From Clostridia bacterium (GTDB lineage: Bacteria > Bacillota > Clostridia > Christensenellales > CAG-138), in NCBI GenBank assembly GCA_017538255.1, contig JAFYJD010000006.1, positions 1 through 64,000 on the forward strand: 64,000 nt of DNA, in the 5' to 3' direction. Position numbers and translations under genes: made by a program. The stretch's first letter is position 1. The number at the start of each line of letters is the position of its first letter. The notes under the pieces are model-generated. The model made no database searches, had not been told where the DNA came from, and saw only the letters and a program-made list of their open reading frames with translations. Shown piece by piece: positions 62,259 through 64,000 of the stretch.

Positions 62259-62900
62259 ATGAAATCGTTTATCGTTATCGGCGCAGGAAAGTTTGGGCAC
62301 TATTTCTGCAAGTTTCTTTCAAAACAGAATACCGAGGTAATGATCGTTGACGCGGACGAGAACAAACTCTCCGATATGCTCGCATATGTTTCAAGCGCAA
62401 AGGTCGGCGACTGTACGCGGCGCGACGTGGTTTCTTCGCTTGGCGTTGAAGATTTTGACGAGGCCGTCGTCTGCATTCCCGAAAGTTTTCAGAACAGTTT
62501 GCAGATAGTCGATCTGCTCAAGGACTGCGGAGCAAAGAAGATCACCGCAGTCGCCTCCACCGAGATACAGGCGAAATTCCTTTCCAAGAACGGCGCGGAC
62601 AGCGTGATATTCCCCGACCGCGATATGTCCGAACGGCTTGCCGTCAGCATATCAAACGACAGCATATTCGATTTTCTCAAACTCTCGAACGATCAGGGTA
62701 TCTATGAGATAGTCCCGCCGAAGAAGTGGATCGGGCATACCGTCATCCAAATGGATGTGCGCCGCAGATACAATGTGAACATCATCGCGGTCAAAATGCG
62801 CAGCGGCGCAATCGAACTTCCGAGCGCCGAGTATGAGTTCCGCTCCGACGAGCATCTGCTCGTTTTCGGCAAGAGCGCGGATATCGCAAAACTGACCTGA
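62259..62900 (+). CDS. ktrA: KtrA-type potassium channel regulatory protein (RCK)
   Basis: This 213-residue cytoplasmic gating ring subunit has an RCK_N Rossmann fold with VIGAGKFGHYFCKFL and the acidic VDADENKL, then an RCK_C domain (about 130-213), the usual c-di-AMP site. The start is the ATG at 62259, with GGAGG at proper spacing. Confidence 0.95.
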   Translation: MKSFIVIGAGKFGHYFCKFLSKQNTEVMIVDADENKLSDMLAYVSSAKVGDCTRRDVVSSLGVEDFDEAVVCIPESFQNSLQIVDLLKDCGAKKITAVASTEIQAKFLSKNGADSVIFPDRDMSERLAVSISNDSIFDFLKLSNDQGIYEIVPPKKWIGHTVIQMDVRRRYNVNIIAVKMRSGAIELPSAEYEFRSDEHLLVFGKSADIAKLT

Positions 62901-62909
62901 GTTAGCCCT

Positions 62910-63476
62910 ATGAAGCGAGTAGACAAGAACTCTTGGGCAACCTTGCCCGGGAACGCGGAGTTTTCCTTCAAAAAATACCGTTATATTCGCCGATCGGCGC
63001 TCAAGGGGATCGCGCTCAAGCTCCACGCCGATCTTCGCATCAAGTATGTTTCCGACATCCTTCGCAGCGGAGATACCAATCCCGCACTCGTTATGAGCAC
63101 AGCTCCGCTCATTGTTTCCTGTTATTCGTTCGATATGGACGCGGTGATTATGCTCGAGTTTCCGAGTGCCCTCGCCGAAGAATACACGCTAAAAACGGGC
63201 GATCGGCTCGTTACGGCGAATGTTTATTCGCTTGGCAAGGCGGTTTTGTTCGACATATTCCCGGGTATTGAATACTCGAATATGTACATCGACTTCACAC
63301 CCGTCGTACAGTTGTTTCTTTCAAAAAACGACGAAGAAATACGCGCGCGCACCTCACTTTTTGACGAAGCGTGCTGGCAAAAGGTCGAGCGGCTTTCAAA
63401 TGCGTACATCACCGAGCACCCCACTATGAGGCGCAAAGGCTTTTTCTGCTTTATTCCGTATCCCGATTATTGGTGA
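62910..63476 (+). CDS. unrecognised protein downstream of ktrBA
   Basis: I do not recognise this 188-residue soluble protein. It is mixed alpha/beta with no membrane helix or signal. The most ordered-looking stretches are LKGIALKLHADLRIKYVSDILR and SCYSFDMDAVIMLEFPSALAEEY, and the last 15 residues are aromatic (GFFCFIPYPDYW). It begins 9 bp after ktrA on the same strand, so it is probably co-transcribed. A stem-loop at 63521 follows. A link to K+ control is suggested only by position. Confidence 0.68.
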   Translation: MKRVDKNSWATLPGNAEFSFKKYRYIRRSALKGIALKLHADLRIKYVSDILRSGDTNPALVMSTAPLIVSCYSFDMDAVIMLEFPSALAEEYTLKTGDRLVTANVYSLGKAVLFDIFPGIEYSNMYIDFTPVVQLFLSKNDEEIRARTSLFDEACWQKVERLSNAYITEHPTMRRKGFFCFIPYPDYW

Positions 63477-63520
63477 ATCAGGCTTTGCCTTTTGGTATGT
63501 CGCCCTACCATCGCAAAAAA

Positions 63521-63547
63521 ATACCGCACGGATCATCCGTGCGGTAT
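63521..63547. terminator. bidirectional terminator between the ktr operon and pyrI
   Basis: ATACCGCACGGAT (63521-63533) pairs perfectly with ATCCGTGCGGTAT (63535-63547). On the minus strand seven T follow, as expected for the end of pyrI. Confidence 0.8.
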
Positions 63548-63560
63548 TATTTATGCCGTG

Positions 63561-63980
63561 TCAGTTATTTGCCTTGGTATCGCAGTACATACAGCGGTAC
63601 TCGGCTGTCTCGGGGTTGGTCAGGATGAAGATATGCCTTATCTCCTGCTCGGTCGTGGTTATGCAGCGGGGATTTTTGCAGCGCATAACGTTTTCGATGC
63701 GCTCGGGCAGTTTGAGAGCGCGCTTTTCAATGACCTTGCTGTCGCGGATGATGTTGACGGTCGCGGTCGGGCAGATGACGGCAAGCGCGCCGAGGTCGAT
63801 ATCGATCTCGTCCGCGATCTTGATGATGTCCTTCCTGCCGTTCTTGTTGCTGGACGCGTTTTTGATTATCGCGACCTGGCAGTCGAGCGCGTCGAGATTG
63901 AGTTTGGTGTAGATCTGCATCGCCTTGCCGGCGGTGATATGATCGATTACAATGCCGTTGATGATGGAATCTATATTCAT
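63561..63980 (-). CDS. pyrI: aspartate carbamoyltransferase regulatory subunit
   Basis: This 139-residue PyrI has an N-terminal allosteric domain (IDSIINGIVIDHITAGKAMQIY) and a C-terminal zinc domain with CKNPRC and CMYC (four cysteines). It binds nucleotides to control the catalytic subunit in pyrimidine synthesis. Its start overlaps the upstream stop as ATGA. Confidence 0.96.
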   Translation of the reverse strand: MNIDSIINGIVIDHITAGKAMQIYTKLNLDALDCQVAIIKNASSNKNGRKDIIKIADEIDIDLGALAVICPTATVNIIRDSKVIEKRALKLPERIENVMRCKNPRCITTTEQEIRHIFILTNPETAEYRCMYCDTKANN

Positions 63981-64000
63981 TTTGAAGCCTCCTCAAGCAG
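63977..64000 (-). CDS. C-terminal end of the gene before pyrI, presumably pyrB (partial)
   Basis: Only the last seven codons and the stop (LLEEASK) are visible, cut by the window edge. The ATGA overlap with pyrI and the usual pyrB-pyrI order make the catalytic subunit of aspartate carbamoyltransferase the expected gene, but this cannot be confirmed from eight codons. Confidence 0.45.
   Translation of the reverse strand: MLEEASK

Overview
The window looks like a chromosomal segment of an uncultured, endospore-forming, Gram-positive anaerobe of the Bacillota, probably class Clostridia. The evidence is a complete-looking spoIIIA cluster, spoIVB, yqfC/yqfD, the Asp23/AmaP/DUF2273 group, an uninterrupted xseAB-ispA-dxs-tlyA-nadK-recN housekeeping block, and a KtrAB system. 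Codon use is fairly GC-rich and most gaps are a few bases, as in compact gut Clostridia genomes. I see no insertion sequence, prophage, CRISPR array, tRNA or rRNA. Almost everything is ordinary vertical gene content, and the interesting points are local rearrangements, miniaturised proteins and operators.

Layout. 0.3-2.3 kb: an OmpR-type two-component system. 2.4-6.8 kb (+): typA, a VanZ-like gene, a CcdA-like gene and alr. 6.9-11.3 kb (-): an XRE-cupin regulator followed by potABCD, preceded by a phased array of inverted-repeat operators. 11.7-20.3 kb (-): U32 peptidase, mutS2, a DUF523 gene, and a response regulator-histidine kinase-HtrA group resembling CssRS-HtrA. 20.4-22.3 kb (-): a CapD/FlaA1-type nucleotide-sugar dehydratase with a consensus promoter. 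22.5-23.8 kb (+): spoIVB, convergent with and overlapping recN.

23.7-33.6 kb (-): nusB, a TsaD paralogue, folD, xseA, xseB, ispA, dxs, tlyA, nadK and recN, tightly packed. 33.7-35.0 kb (-): asp23, amaP and a DUF2273 gene. 35.2-39.7 kb (-): spoIIIAA to spoIIIAH, including a 54-residue SpoIIIAF and a spoIIIAC whose natural ATG is one base out of frame. 39.9-43.5 kb (-): an unknown membrane protein, pgeF, nrdR and asnS. 43.7-45.5 kb (+): fructose-bisphosphate aldolase, a DUF1292 protein and a probable lipoprotein.

45.6-53.2 kb (-): the yqfC-yqfD-phoH-pgpH-ybeY-cdd-era-recO block. Its yqzL-like gene is present but points the other way, and its PgpH lacks the extracytoplasmic domain. 53.3-58.0 kb: a zinc-ribbon mini-protein, a WYL regulator, radA, a membrane-anchored beta-propeller-like protein and an Sfp-type phosphopantetheinyl transferase. 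58.2-60.2 kb (+): an ABC transporter with its own YtrA-type GntR repressor and a long palindromic operator. 60.3-63.5 kb (+): a UPF0340 protein, ktrB, ktrA and an unknown gene. 63.6-64 kb (-): pyrI and the last codons of the gene before it, presumably pyrB.

Functionally the window combines sporulation machinery (the SpoIIIA channel, the SpoIVB checkpoint protease and YqfC/YqfD), RNA/ribosome and DNA maintenance genes, isoprenoid and folate steps, and two self-regulated transport operons (polyamine uptake and an ABC exporter).
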